A DNA stretch of 64,000 nucleotides from positions 3,348,001 to 3,412,000 of the forward strand of contig NZ_CP127161.1 of assembly GCF_030263895.1 (NCBI RefSeq), in the 5' to 3' direction. Positions 9,299 to 18,682 of this stretch are shown here, one piece after another. The notes under the pieces are model-generated. The model was not told the origin of the DNA and did not search any database. It saw only the letters and a list, made by a program, of their open reading frames with translations. This DNA is from Proteiniborus sp. MB09-C3 (GTDB lineage: Bacteria; Bacillota; Clostridia; Tissierellales; Proteiniboraceae). Each line of letters begins with the position of its first letter. Position 1 is the first letter of the stretch. The translations under genes were made by a program, and so were the position numbers.

Positions 9299-10888
9299 TT
9301 ATCTATTTAAGTATTCAAGCCAGTTTTCTTTAACTTCGCTATAGGCAACTCCGAATATACGTTTGAAACCATCTGCACCAGAACCATTTTTACAAAATTC
9401 TAGAAATATATCTAGAGAGTAGTTGTCAATTAAATATGCAGTAAAGGATGCAGCTTGGATATAGCTCAACTCATTTCCTTCATACTTTTTTACTCCTCCA
9501 ATATGCTTATAGAATTCATATATTGGCATATATCCTCTAACCCAATTTCCTTCACTATTAAGTGTTGCATAAGCTAGTCCATCACTCCAAAGTCTTCTAT
9601 CAATATTATCTATTTTTATGCTTCCATCATGGTTTATATAATATTCCAAAGCTAATAGATAGTACTCTGGAAATTCAGTAAGATCTTTTGATACTAGTTC
9701 TTCATCAAAACTAATTTCTATAAAATAATTTTCAGGACAAACAACCATACTTAAATATTCGGCTATACCTTCGTGCTGCCAATGGAAACTGTTGTATAGC
9801 GGCCATATTAATATATGACTGTATTCATGTAGATGATCAATAGCCTTGTTCCCTAAGCTTATATAACCATTTTCCAATGCATATGAACGAATATTTTTCA
9901 ACATAGGATCACTTAAAAAATAATAAGAAGGTTTTTCGTTTTTTCTCACATAACTAAAATTTTCAGGTGCATTCTCCTTCAAGTATTTTAATATATAGCT
10001 TCTACCCTGTTGATCTTTATATATGAATTTCTCGATTTCTGCCCCAGTTGAGGCATCTTCAATAGGAATCATGTTATATTCTGCTGTATCTGACTGTATA
10101 ATCATAGAATAGTCTCTAGACTTAGAGTATCTAAGGTTTTTAAATTCTCCCTCATACCTATTCTCGTACTCCCTGTCCACTCCAATTGATTTAAGCCAAT
10201 CTCTTTTAAAATCTATGTCAACATTTTGACTTATGAGTTCTTCTACACTATTGTTCTCAATAAGATATTTGACTAAAGAACTTGCAGTATCCTTAGCTAT
10301 CTTTATTTCATCTTCTGTGTTCCATTCTTCATAAAATCGTCCACCAAATAAACCTAATATACTCATGTCATCTGTGCTCTTATAATAATCTGTAAGGTAA
10401 GCGTTATCTTTTTTCTCTCCAAATACATAATCACTTAATCCATGTATTATCCAAGGCTCTGTTAGATTGTAGCAAGCTCTAATTAAAGCTTCTCTATACA
10501 TATCATTTTCTATTTCTTCTATGGTAGTATATACATTTTTTCCTCCAACATAGAAACCGGTATCTAATAGAGTGTCTAAAACATATACATTAACTTTTTC
10601 TTCAATAAGTATTCCAACTTTTTTCTCAATATATTTTATATCAGAGAAAACTTTTTTTATGATTTCTTTGTTGTTTTTCTCATCATACAGCTTTTCTAAA
10701 AATCCGATCCCTACTTTGTCCGATTCTCCATAGTACATATCAAAGTTTCTTATACATACATCATTGCTTTTAAATTTCTGTAATGTAAAATCTAGGTTAG
10801 CTGGAATATCTTTAGAACAGGCTGATAGAAGGCAAAGAAATAGTATTGTAGCGAGTATAAAAGATACGACTTTCAAGTACTTTTTCAT
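9299..10888 (-). CDS. lipoprotein with gluzincin (HEXXH) metallopeptidase motif
   Basis: The 529-residue protein starts with a lipoprotein signal peptide: KKYLK, a hydrophobic core and the lipobox LLSAC. In the second half is HEYSH near residue 352, followed about 20 residues later by HEGIAEYLS. HEXXH with a downstream Glu in EGxAEY is the zinc site of peptidase-MA-like gluzincins. It would be anchored to the outer face of the membrane. The first 300 residues match no family I recognise. AAAGGGGAC precedes the ATG by about 10 bases. It appears monocistronic. Zinc peptidase activity is inferred from the motif; the substrate is unknown. Confidence 0.75.
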   Translation of the reverse strand: MKKYLKVVSFILATILFLCLLSACSKDIPANLDFTLQKFKSNDVCIRNFDMYYGESDKVGIGFLEKLYDEKNNKEIIKKVFSDIKYIEKKVGILIEEKVNVYVLDTLLDTGFYVGGKNVYTTIEEIENDMYREALIRACYNLTEPWIIHGLSDYVFGEKKDNAYLTDYYKSTDDMSILGLFGGRFYEEWNTEDEIKIAKDTASSLVKYLIENNSVEELISQNVDIDFKRDWLKSIGVDREYENRYEGEFKNLRYSKSRDYSMIIQSDTAEYNMIPIEDASTGAEIEKFIYKDQQGRSYILKYLKENAPENFSYVRKNEKPSYYFLSDPMLKNIRSYALENGYISLGNKAIDHLHEYSHILIWPLYNSFHWQHEGIAEYLSMVVCPENYFIEISFDEELVSKDLTEFPEYYLLALEYYINHDGSIKIDNIDRRLWSDGLAYATLNSEGNWVRGYMPIYEFYKHIGGVKKYEGNELSYIQAASFTAYLIDNYSLDIFLEFCKNGSGADGFKRIFGVAYSEVKENWLEYLNR

Positions 10889-11214
10889 TACTATAATCGT
10901 CCCCTTTAATAGTTTTATATATTTAGGCTTTAACGATTACCAAAAGATTGTAATGAAAATATATTCTATATTGTAATTAAATATAGTCTATAATGAAATG
11001 TCATCAGATATGAATGTCAGAGATGAAAGTATGCAAAATTTTGTAATATTGTGTTTCAGCTGTAATGTTATTGATACTATAGCATAAATAGCATGTCGAT
11101 AGTCGCTGAATCTTGTCAAAGAAGATATTAAAAACTTGTAACACTTGTATTTATACTTGCTTTTTTCAAGCGAGTAAACTTCGTAATTATGAAAAATTTA
11201 TCTCTTTAGCTTTA
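10889..11214. other. intergenic region without a recognised gene
   Basis: About 325 AT-rich bases lie between the ileS terminator and the lipoprotein start. I see no ORF with a ribosome site and no riboswitch. TTGACA occurs on the minus strand near 11110, but no good -10 is correctly spaced. An 8-bp stem (ACTTGCTT with AAGCGAGT, one G-U pair on the plus strand) lies near 11155-11175. Confidence 0.4.
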
Positions 11215-11220
11215 TCAAAA

Positions 11221-11253
11221 AACACCGTATTCCAAAATTTGGAATACAGCGTT
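11221..11253 (-). terminator. ileS terminator
   Basis: A 13-bp stem with a 7-base loop lies 15 bases after the ileS stop. Two G-U pairs form only in minus-strand RNA, and TTTTTT follows on that strand. Confidence 0.88.
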
Positions 11254-11268
11254 CTTTTTAACTAATTG

Positions 11269-14200
11269 CTATTGAACTTTTTCAAGCTTTAAGCCAGTTT
11301 CATGATCATTTAGGCTGTGCTTTTCAAAGCTATTGTCTTGAGCTCTTTCTATACTCAAAGCTAATGTTTCCTTTTTAATATAATCTTCATGAACTTTGAC
11401 TGCCTTAGCTATTTCATCATCAGTCTCATAAAATATTTTAATGTTATCCATCATTTCATAGCCATTATTTTTTCTCATCTGTTGCACCTTTGATATAAGC
11501 TCTCTTGCAAAGCCTTCATTGATCAGATCATCTGTTAGTGTAGTATCTAGAATTACAAAGTGGTTATCTTCCATTGCAACTGTAAAGCCTTCTTTTGCAG
11601 TTATTGTAACTGTTACAAACTCCCTTGTAACTTCAAAATCTTCGCCGCCAAGGTTTACAACTACATTTTCTCCACTTTCTATTTTAGGAGCAGCAACTGA
11701 ACCGTCTAGCTCTGAAAGCACTTTGCCAAAATCTTTAATCTTTGGACCTAATACAGGGCCTGCTACTCTAAAGTTTGGCTTTAAGCTGAAATTCATATAT
11801 TCATTCAAATTTTTTGCAAATTCTACTTCCTTGACATTAAGCTCCTCTTGTATCAATGGCACTAAATCTGAAATCTCCTCTTCATGCTTTCCATCAATTA
11901 AAACTTTTTGGATTGGCTGACGAACTTTTATCTTTACAGACTCTCTAGCCGCTCTGCCAAGTCCTACTAAGTCTCTTACAAGGTCCATTTTATGCTCTAT
12001 TTTCTTGTCAATATATTCTTTCCTTACTACAGGATAATCACTTAGATGAACTGAAAATTCTCCTGTAAGATTTTTATAGATTTCTTCTGATAGATATGGA
12101 GCAAATGGAGCTATCATTTGAGATATTCCAACTAATATTTCATAGGTCGTATTATAAACAGCTTTCTTATCTTCAGTTAATTCCGTTTCCCAGAAACGTC
12201 TTCTAGAACGTCTTATATACCAGTTAGATAAATCCTCGTTTGCAAAATCTTGAATCTTTCTAACTGCTTTTGTCAAATCATATTCTACTAAATCCTCTTC
12301 AACTGCATTTAACAGGCTGTTAAATTTAGAAATAATCCATCTGTCCAGTTCAGGTCTATCTGATACTTCCACATAAAAATCCTTTGGATCTATTTCGTCA
12401 GTATTTGCATATAGCGTAAAGAAGTTGTAAACATTCTTTATAGTTCCAAAGAATTTGCTTAATACTTCTTTAAGACCATCTTCATCGAATTTAGTAGGTG
12501 TCCATGCAGGAGATACATAAAGAAGATACCATCTTAACGCATCTGCACCGTATTTATCGAACAACTCAAATGGATCTACTGTATTTCCCCTAGACTTAGA
12601 CATTTTCTTTCCTTCCTTGTCTAGTATCAGGTCATTCACTAGTACTCTCTTGTAAGGTGACTTTCCAGTTACAAATGTAGATATAGCCAATAATGAATAG
12701 AACCAACCTCTTGTCTGGTCAATACCTTCACATATAAAGTCTGCTGGAAATAGCTCTTCAAAGAATTTTTCTTTATTTTCAAATGGATAGTGATGTTGTG
12801 CAAAAGGCATCGAACCACTATCAAACCAACAATCTATGACGTCTGTTACTCTTGTCATAGTTCCACCACATTTTTCGCATTTGATGTGAACATTATCTAC
12901 ATGTGGTCTATGAAGCTCTATATTTTCGTCTATAGGCTCTATAGCTTTCTCAACTAATTCTTTCCTTGAACCTATACTTTGTGTATGGCCACATTCACAT
13001 CTCCAAATGTTTAGTGGAGTTCCCCAATATCTACTTCTAGAAATAGCCCAGTCATTAAGATTTTCAAGCCAGTTTCCAAATCTCTTTTCTCCTACATAAT
13101 CAGGATACCATTTTACAGAGTTATTGTTCTCTATAAGCTGATCCTTAAGCTTAGTCATTTCTATATACCAGCTTGGCTTTGCATAATATAATAGTGGTGT
13201 CTTACATCTCCAGCAGTGTGGATAGTTATGTGCCATTTTTTCTTTTTTAAATAGCTTTCCTTCACCATGGAGCCATTTAATTATTTCTATGTCTGCATCC
13301 ATTACAAACGTGCCCTTCCATGGTGTGTCGATATATTTTCCATCTTCATTTACAGGCTGTAATACTGGAAGATTGTATCTCTTTCCGGTGTTGTAGTCAT
13401 CTTCTCCAAATGCAGGAGCAGTATGAACTATACCTGTACCGTCTTCTGTAGTTACATAGTCAGCTACAGTTACAAAAAAAGCTTTTTTGTCAGCCTTTAC
13501 AAATGGCATAAGCTGTTCATATTCAATATATTCCAAGTCTTTTCCCTTTAATTCTTCTAATACTTCAAATTCTTGATCTCCAAATACTCTCTTTGATAAA
13601 GTTTTTTCAACATAATATACTGTTCCATCTGATTTTACTTTTAAATATGTGGCATCTGGACTTACTGTAAGAGCAACGTTTGAAGCTAATGTCCAAGGTG
13701 TTGTAGTCCAAACTAGAAAATATTCATCTGCATCCTTTCTCTTAAATTTGACTATAACTGTATTAGTCTTTATTTCTTCATACCCTTGAGCTACCTCATG
13801 TGAAGCTAATCCTGTACCACATCTTGAACAGTATGGCAATATCTTATGTCCTTCATATATTAATCCTTCTTTGAAGAATCTGTCTAATATCCACCATACG
13901 CTTTCGATATAATTATTATCTAAAGTTATATATGCATTGTCTAAGTCTATTTCATAAGCCATTCTCTTAGTCATTTCTCTCCAAAGGCTTTCATAGGTGA
14001 ATACTGATTCTCTACACTTCTCATTAAATTCTGCAAGTCCATAATTTTCGATGTCATGCTTATCTTTAAGCTTTAATTGCTTTTCCACTTCAATTTCAAC
14101 TGGAAGTCCATGAGTGTCCCAGCCAGCTTTTCTTTTTACTTGAAAACCCTTCATAGTCTTATATCTGCATACTGAATCCTTTAATGTTCTTGATATAACA

Positions 14201-14376
14201 TGGTGAATACCTGGTCTACCATTTGCTGTAGGAGGTCCTTCAAAAAATACAAAAGGTTTGCTGCCATTGCGGACTTCTACTGTTTTAGTTAAAATATCAA
14301 TATCATCCCAAAAATCTGATATTTGCTTTTCATTTTCTGATACTGATAGATTAGAGAGTTCTTTAAACTTTTGCAT
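11269..14376 (-). CDS. ileS: isoleucyl-tRNA synthetase, type 2 (IleS2)
   Basis: This cytoplasmic enzyme charges tRNA-Ile with isoleucine. The 1035-residue protein has the class I signature motifs, a HIGH variant in GRPGIHH near residue 55 and KMSKSRGN near residue 593, with the editing domain between them and an anticodon-binding C-terminus. The length and the PTANGRPGIHH region are typical of the type-2 form, which is usually less sensitive to mupirocin than the type-1 form; that is family knowledge, not measured here. The gene is monocistronic behind an Ile T-box, with palindromic repeats between the T-box and the start. GGGTGAAATC precedes the ATG. Confidence 0.97.
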   Translation of the reverse strand: MQKFKELSNLSVSENEKQISDFWDDIDILTKTVEVRNGSKPFVFFEGPPTANGRPGIHHVISRTLKDSVCRYKTMKGFQVKRKAGWDTHGLPVEIEVEKQLKLKDKHDIENYGLAEFNEKCRESVFTYESLWREMTKRMAYEIDLDNAYITLDNNYIESVWWILDRFFKEGLIYEGHKILPYCSRCGTGLASHEVAQGYEEIKTNTVIVKFKRKDADEYFLVWTTTPWTLASNVALTVSPDATYLKVKSDGTVYYVEKTLSKRVFGDQEFEVLEELKGKDLEYIEYEQLMPFVKADKKAFFVTVADYVTTEDGTGIVHTAPAFGEDDYNTGKRYNLPVLQPVNEDGKYIDTPWKGTFVMDADIEIIKWLHGEGKLFKKEKMAHNYPHCWRCKTPLLYYAKPSWYIEMTKLKDQLIENNNSVKWYPDYVGEKRFGNWLENLNDWAISRSRYWGTPLNIWRCECGHTQSIGSRKELVEKAIEPIDENIELHRPHVDNVHIKCEKCGGTMTRVTDVIDCWFDSGSMPFAQHHYPFENKEKFFEELFPADFICEGIDQTRGWFYSLLAISTFVTGKSPYKRVLVNDLILDKEGKKMSKSRGNTVDPFELFDKYGADALRWYLLYVSPAWTPTKFDEDGLKEVLSKFFGTIKNVYNFFTLYANTDEIDPKDFYVEVSDRPELDRWIISKFNSLLNAVEEDLVEYDLTKAVRKIQDFANEDLSNWYIRRSRRRFWETELTEDKKAVYNTTYEILVGISQMIAPFAPYLSEEIYKNLTGEFSVHLSDYPVVRKEYIDKKIEHKMDLVRDLVGLGRAARESVKIKVRQPIQKVLIDGKHEEEISDLVPLIQEELNVKEVEFAKNLNEYMNFSLKPNFRVAGPVLGPKIKDFGKVLSELDGSVAAPKIESGENVVVNLGGEDFEVTREFVTVTITAKEGFTVAMEDNHFVILDTTLTDDLINEGFARELISKVQQMRKNNGYEMMDNIKIFYETDDEIAKAVKVHEDYIKKETLALSIERAQDNSFEKHSLNDHETGLKLEKVQ

Positions 14377-14460
14377 GATTTCACCCTTTCAATAAGTTAA
14401 AATTTATACAATATGATTAAAAATATTTAAATACTAGTCTTCCTTAACTTTCCGCAGTCT

Positions 14461-14515
14461 CGCAACACAAATTTATTTGTTCGCTGTTGCTCACATAAAT
14501 TTGGAGCTCGTTGCG
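14461..14515. repeat. imperfect inverted repeat in the ileS leader
   Basis: CGCAACACAAATTTAT at the left pairs with ATAAATTTG...GTTGCG at the right, around the centre TGTTCGCTGTTGC. It lies downstream of the T-box terminator and upstream of the ileS start, so every full-length ileS mRNA carries it. It resembles a small dispersed palindromic repeat more than a known regulator. Confidence 0.55.
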
Positions 14516-14517
14516 TT

Positions 14518-14569
14518 TGACCTACCATCGATTTTCTGATAAAAACATTCAGAAAATCGGGTTAGGTCA
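14518..14569. repeat. nested palindrome in the ileS leader
   Basis: Outer arms TGACCTA (14518-14524) and TAGGTCA (14563-14569) enclose inner arms CGATTTTCTGA (14529-14539) and TCAGAAAATCG (14549-14559). The whole 52-base element folds into one long hairpin, directly abutting the T-tract of the T-box terminator. Confidence 0.65.
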
Positions 14570-14579
14570 TAAAAAAAAA

Positions 14580-14850
14580 TCCCTAGGTCAAAAAAACCTA
14601 GGGACGATTATTTACCGTGTTACCACCCAAATTATAGGAATATAAGCTTCCTATCACTCATTACAATTTAACGCATATACACGTAATGCTTTACTTAATT
14701 TCAAGCATCAAGCTCAAAGGTGATTTTCATAAAAGGTTCCGCAATAATCTCTCACCACTGATTATCTCTCTGTATACTAAATCCTTTTATTACTGTCCTC
14801 GTCATAGCTTTTATATATTTTATTGTTTAATGACATATTATAATGTAATA
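14580..14850 (-). promoter_or_regulatory. T-box leader controlling ileS (Ile, ATC specifier)
   Basis: On the minus strand the leader contains AGTA, GAGAGA and the specifier context GAAA-ATC-ACC (ATC at 14722-14724, an isoleucine codon). Then comes the T-box sequence GGGTGGTAACACGGTAA (around 14612-14630) and a 9-bp terminator stem TCCCTAGGT (14580-14588 with 14596-14604) with nine T residues. Uncharged tRNA-Ile should stabilise the antiterminator and allow ileS transcription. Confidence 0.93.
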
Positions 14851-14856
14851 TTTAAT

Positions 14857-14884
14857 AATATACCATATTATCAAATATTGTCAA
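14857..14884 (-). promoter_or_regulatory. sigma-A-type promoter of ileS
   Basis: TTGACA (14879-14884) and TATATT (14857-14862) are 16 bases apart on the minus strand. The predicted start is about 10 bases before the conserved T-box stem I. Confidence 0.7.
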
Positions 14885-14933
14885 GTGTAAATATTTGAAA
14901 AATAACAATAAGGTCATGGGAAAAGCTCAAGAA

Positions 14934-14969
14934 CACAAAAAGCATGAATTTTCATTCACGCTTTTTGTG
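14934..14969 (-). terminator. terminator at the end of the opp/DUF3899 transcription unit
   Basis: CACAAAAAGCGTGAA pairs over 15 bp with its complement around a 6-base loop, 9 bases after the DUF3899 gene. One G-U pair fits minus-strand RNA. The T-tract after the stem is weak, but T residues are inside the descending arm. Confidence 0.7.
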
Positions 14970-14978
14970 CCGTTTATT

Positions 14979-15377
14979 CTAGACATAATAAAACAATACA
15001 TTAAACACTATGGATAATAGTAAAAACACACCACCTGCAACAAGAAAATGTGCTATTGAATATTCCTTATCTCTCTGCTGTTTAAAATCAAAATAAGTTT
15101 TTGGAAAATTAGTATCTCTATTTTCTTTTCGCTTGAATGTTTCCCTAATTAATCTAGAGCTATAGATAAAAATATCAAACATTCCTCCGTTACTTACTAA
15201 AAGCAAGATACCAATTCCTCCTATAATTACGGCAGGTACAAGAAAGCCATCACTTAATATCCTTACAATATAGGATGTATCAGAGGCGCCAAATATGTTT
15301 TTATAGGAAAATACAGCATATGCCATTATAATTCCTACTGTAAAAGTAATAATATATTTTATATATCTATTGCTCAT
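14979..15377 (-). CDS. DUF3899-type small membrane protein
   Basis: The 132-residue protein has three predicted membrane helices (residues about 8-25, 45-62 and 108-130) and a basic cytoplasmic loop with FKRKENRD. Layout and length fit the DUF3899 family, whose function is unknown. It lies 61 bases downstream of oppF in the same direction and shares the terminator at 14934-14969, so it is probably the last gene of the opp operon. A role in peptide transport is only positional. Confidence 0.7.
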   Translation of the reverse strand: MSNRYIKYIITFTVGIIMAYAVFSYKNIFGASDTSYIVRILSDGFLVPAVIIGGIGILLLVSNGGMFDIFIYSSRLIRETFKRKENRDTNFPKTYFDFKQQRDKEYSIAHFLVAGGVFLLLSIVFNVLFYYV

Positions 15378-15438
15378 TTTCTACTCTCCCAAATACATAG
15401 TGTTCATCGCATTAAAAATTAAAATGGATACAATTAAA

Positions 15439-16548
15439 TTAATATGAGCTAGCATTTAATTGTTTCACATATTTATTATATTCAGCCTCATTGCAATAAA
15501 CATAGTGCTCATCTCCAATATCCCTCAAGGTAGGCTTATCAATTGAATAATCATGCTCTAATGAAGGATTATATGTTATCCTTTTACGCTTTCTTTCATA
15601 ATGCGGATCTGGAAGAGGAATAGCTGATAATAAGGATTTTGTGTAAGGATGCATTGGATTCTCAAATAAATCCTTTGAAGAAGCCAATTCTACAATCTTA
15701 CCAAAATACATAACACCTATTCTATCAGAAAAATATTTAACAACAGATAAATCATGGGCAATAAATAAAATTGTAAGACCCATTTGATTCCTTAAGTCAT
15801 TAAGTAAATTTATTATCTGAGCTTTAACAGAAACATCCAATGCACTTATAGGCTCATCAGCAATGACTAATTCTGGTTCTAGTGTCAATGCACGAGCAAT
15901 ACCTATTCTTTGACGCTGCCCCCCACTAAATTCATGAGGATAACGTCCAGCATGCTCAGGAACAAGTCCAACTAAGTCAAGCATCTTATAGACTTTGTCA
16001 TCAATAAATTTTTCATCCTTAACTCCATTAATTCTCAAACCCTCTGCAATAATTTCACGAACAGTCATACGAGGATTTAAGGAAGCAATCGGGTCTTGGA
16101 ATATCATCTGAATCTTAGTGATTATTCTTTCATTTTTAATTCCAACTTTTTCAGCATATATTTTATCACAATTATCATTATCACGTTTTGCTAATTTTAT
16201 CAATTCCATTTGCTCTGCTATAAGCTTATTAAGTCTTTCTTTTTCTTGTGCATCAGCAGTTTTCTTTTTAGCTTTTGCTTCTTCTATAATCTCTTCATAG
16301 GAACCTACACCAGCACAAATTCTTTGGTCCTTAAAATATACATTGCCCGAAGTGATGTTGTTAAGCTTTATTATAGTCCGTCCTGTAGTAGTTTTTCCAC
16401 AGCCTGACTCACCAACAAGGCCAAACACCTCGCCCTTCTTAATATAAAAGCTCACATCATCTACAGCCTTTAATACTGCTTTTTTCCCCAGTGGGAAATA
16501 CTGTTTCAAATTTTCTACCTTAAGAAGTACATCTTTTTCATTATGCAT
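15439..16548 (-). CDS. oppF: oligopeptide ABC transporter ATP-binding protein OppF
   Basis: The 369-residue ATPase has Walker A GESGCGKTT, a Q-loop MIFQDPIASL, signature FSGGQRQRIGIARAL and Walker B LVIADEP. The C-terminal oligopeptide/dipeptide extension (PHYERKRKR) is present. Between Walker A and the Q-loop it has a roughly 45-residue charged helical insertion (around residues 80-125, KAKKKTADAQEKERLN), absent from ordinary OppF of about 320 residues. It overlaps oppD by 8 bases. With OppD it drives peptide import through OppBC. Confidence 0.93.
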   Translation of the reverse strand: MHNEKDVLLKVENLKQYFPLGKKAVLKAVDDVSFYIKKGEVFGLVGESGCGKTTTGRTIIKLNNITSGNVYFKDQRICAGVGSYEEIIEEAKAKKKTADAQEKERLNKLIAEQMELIKLAKRDNDNCDKIYAEKVGIKNERIITKIQMIFQDPIASLNPRMTVREIIAEGLRINGVKDEKFIDDKVYKMLDLVGLVPEHAGRYPHEFSGGQRQRIGIARALTLEPELVIADEPISALDVSVKAQIINLLNDLRNQMGLTILFIAHDLSVVKYFSDRIGVMYFGKIVELASSKDLFENPMHPYTKSLLSAIPLPDPHYERKRKRITYNPSLEHDYSIDKPTLRDIGDEHYVYCNEAEYNKYVKQLNASSY

Positions 16549-18679
16549 TCTCTGCCACCCCCATATTCCTCATTCTTTCAATACGGTCTATAACAATTTT
16601 AGGTGGCTCTACCTTTGGTGCACTTGGATGAAGCAGCCAAGTAGCAGCATAGTGAGTAGGTGTTATTTTAAACAATGGTGGCTGCTCCTCAAAATCTATT
16701 TGCATGGCATACTTATTTCTAGCCGCAAATGCATCTCCAACAGGTGGAAATAACATATTAGGAGGAGTACCTGGTATTGCATCTAACTTTTCTTTTGTAT
16801 CCAAATCAGGCATAGATGCCAAAAGAGCCCATGTATATGGATGTGCTGGCTCATAGAATACTTCGTCTGCAGTTCCTATTTCAACAATTTTGCCTGCATA
16901 CATAACTGCTATTCTATCTGCAATATTAGCAACAACACCTAAATCGTGAGTTATAAATATAACTGAAAGCTGTCTTTCTGCCTTTATTTCATTAATCAAT
17001 TCCAATATTTGAGCCTGAATCGTAACATCAAGAGCTGTAGTAGGCTCGTCACATATGAGTATATCAGGGTTAGCTGCTAAAGCTATTGCTATAACTATAC
17101 GCTGTCTCATACCACCTGAAAATTGAAACGGAAATTGATTGTATCTTTTCCTTGGTTGCGGTATCCCAACTTCTTTCATTAGCTTAATAGCTCTATTTTT
17201 AGCCATGTTTGGTGTTACTCTATATACCATTGCTAAAGCCTGCTGCTTTAAGTGTTCTACCATTTCTTCAGATAGAATATGAAAGTCTATATCTGTAATA
17301 TTGTCAATTTGATTTTTATATAAATCAATTAGATTTTTGATTAGTTTCACAGTATCTGATTTTAAAAGCTCTAAATCAACTATAACAGCAGGAGTAACTT
17401 TATGTGTGACCTTACCTTTCGCCCTAAGTTTTTCAATTTTCTTATTTTCTTTATCAAAACGGTTGTTATTCTTCTTATTTGATACAATACCGTTAAAATA
17501 TTTATTCACAGCACTCATAATACTTGTACTAAAGGTATATGAAGCACTTTCTTTTCTAATAGATAATTTATCTATTGAATTGTTAACAGCATCGATCATT
17601 TTTTTTGCTGCATTTATGCAAGTATCTTTTTCCCAATCAACATTTTCAAAAACTGAAATATTAGCTTCAAGTGCTTTTATAGCTTCTTTTTTTGCTTCAA
17701 ATGACTTCATATATGAATACTCTATTGCTTTTTCAATCATATTTTTAAAATCATTTAGGAAATTTTCATTAAAAAAAGCCTGCATAGTTTTATTTAAAGT
17801 ATTTATATCTATATCTTTTATATTTGCTTCTTTTTTATAGGTTATATAATATGCCATAGCTAAAAAATCTGGCTTTGGCAGAGAAGTTGCTTCATCTAAT
17901 ATTTTTGCTATGTCATTTAAAATACTTGAAATAGTACCTTGGTTTTTAACATCATTGTATGCTTTTGCAGCTTCTGTCAAAGCTTCGACTTTCTTAGTAA
18001 GCTGACTATTATTTGCTACAACATAATCATTATAGGTTTTGTTTAGTTCAGGTATAATATATTTAATCTGCTCACGAATTTCCTTTGGATCTCCTTTTAA
18101 AATATCAATCAATAGATCCTTAATTTCATAGGAAGCATCAGAAGCGTATTGATATGCAATATTATATGCTTTTTCTAATTTAATTCCTTCATTGATAATC
18201 TTATTGAAGATATCAATTTTTTCTTCAGTATTGGCAACTCCAGCTTTTTGCAGATTCTCTTTTAAAAGAGTTCTTTTTAAATCATACTCTTTTTTTGCAG
18301 ATCTTTGATTTGACTTCCCATTTAAAAGCATTGCCTCTGTAAGCTGTTTACCAATTCTCATAATAGGGTTTAAGCTCGACATAGGATCTTGAAATATCAT
18401 GGATAACTTGTTCCCACGATAATCATGAAATTCATCCTCAGATATTTTTAACAAATCCTTGCCATCATATATTATTTCTCCGCTTTCAACAATACTATTG
18501 GGAGCTAGTAATCCAAGAACAGCCTTAGCAGTAACGGATTTGCCAGAGCCTGACTCTCCAACTATGGCCAAAGTTTCACCCTTATACAAATCTAAATCAA
18601 TATCTCGAACAGCTTTGACTGTACCGTCATTAGTTCTAAATGAAACTCTTAGGTTTTTTATATCTAATTTTTTTTCCAT
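16541..18679 (-). CDS. oppD: oligopeptide ABC transporter ATP-binding protein OppD with a large helical insertion
   Basis: Walker A GESGSGKS, the Q-loop MIFQDPMSSLNP, signature FSGGMRQRIVIAIAL, Walker B ILICDEPTT and the C-terminal PxxP-rich peptide-transporter tail are intact. The protein is 712 residues instead of about 330. The extra roughly 360 residues (about 130-490) sit between the Q-loop and the signature, in the helical subdomain that contacts the membrane partner. They are Lys/Asn/Ile-rich and look all-helical. Codon use matches the neighbours and the frame is continuous. It lies 3 bases after oppC. Large insertions at this place are known in some Mycoplasma and Firmicutes peptide transporters; their purpose is not established. 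Confidence 0.92.
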   Translation of the reverse strand: MEKKLDIKNLRVSFRTNDGTVKAVRDIDLDLYKGETLAIVGESGSGKSVTAKAVLGLLAPNSIVESGEIIYDGKDLLKISEDEFHDYRGNKLSMIFQDPMSSLNPIMRIGKQLTEAMLLNGKSNQRSAKKEYDLKRTLLKENLQKAGVANTEEKIDIFNKIINEGIKLEKAYNIAYQYASDASYEIKDLLIDILKGDPKEIREQIKYIIPELNKTYNDYVVANNSQLTKKVEALTEAAKAYNDVKNQGTISSILNDIAKILDEATSLPKPDFLAMAYYITYKKEANIKDIDINTLNKTMQAFFNENFLNDFKNMIEKAIEYSYMKSFEAKKEAIKALEANISVFENVDWEKDTCINAAKKMIDAVNNSIDKLSIRKESASYTFSTSIMSAVNKYFNGIVSNKKNNNRFDKENKKIEKLRAKGKVTHKVTPAVIVDLELLKSDTVKLIKNLIDLYKNQIDNITDIDFHILSEEMVEHLKQQALAMVYRVTPNMAKNRAIKLMKEVGIPQPRKRYNQFPFQFSGGMRQRIVIAIALAANPDILICDEPTTALDVTIQAQILELINEIKAERQLSVIFITHDLGVVANIADRIAVMYAGKIVEIGTADEVFYEPAHPYTWALLASMPDLDTKEKLDAIPGTPPNMLFPPVGDAFAARNKYAMQIDFEEQPPLFKITPTHYAATWLLHPSAPKVEPPKIVIDRIERMRNMGVAENA

Positions 18680-18682
18680 ATC

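Noticed and set aside
11519-11920. Plus-strand ORF of 133 codons opposite ileS
   Set aside because: Shadow of the highly conserved ileS; Ser/Thr-rich without a ribosome site.
17337-17840. Plus-strand ORF of 167 codons opposite oppD
   Set aside because: It lies antisense to the Lys/Asn-rich insertion of oppD, has Phe/Ser-rich composition typical of such shadows and no ribosome site.
16541-18679. OppD as a frameshift or fusion artefact
   Set aside because: The frame is continuous, all ATPase motifs are intact on both sides of the insertion and codon use is uniform; OppF and OppC have insertions as well.
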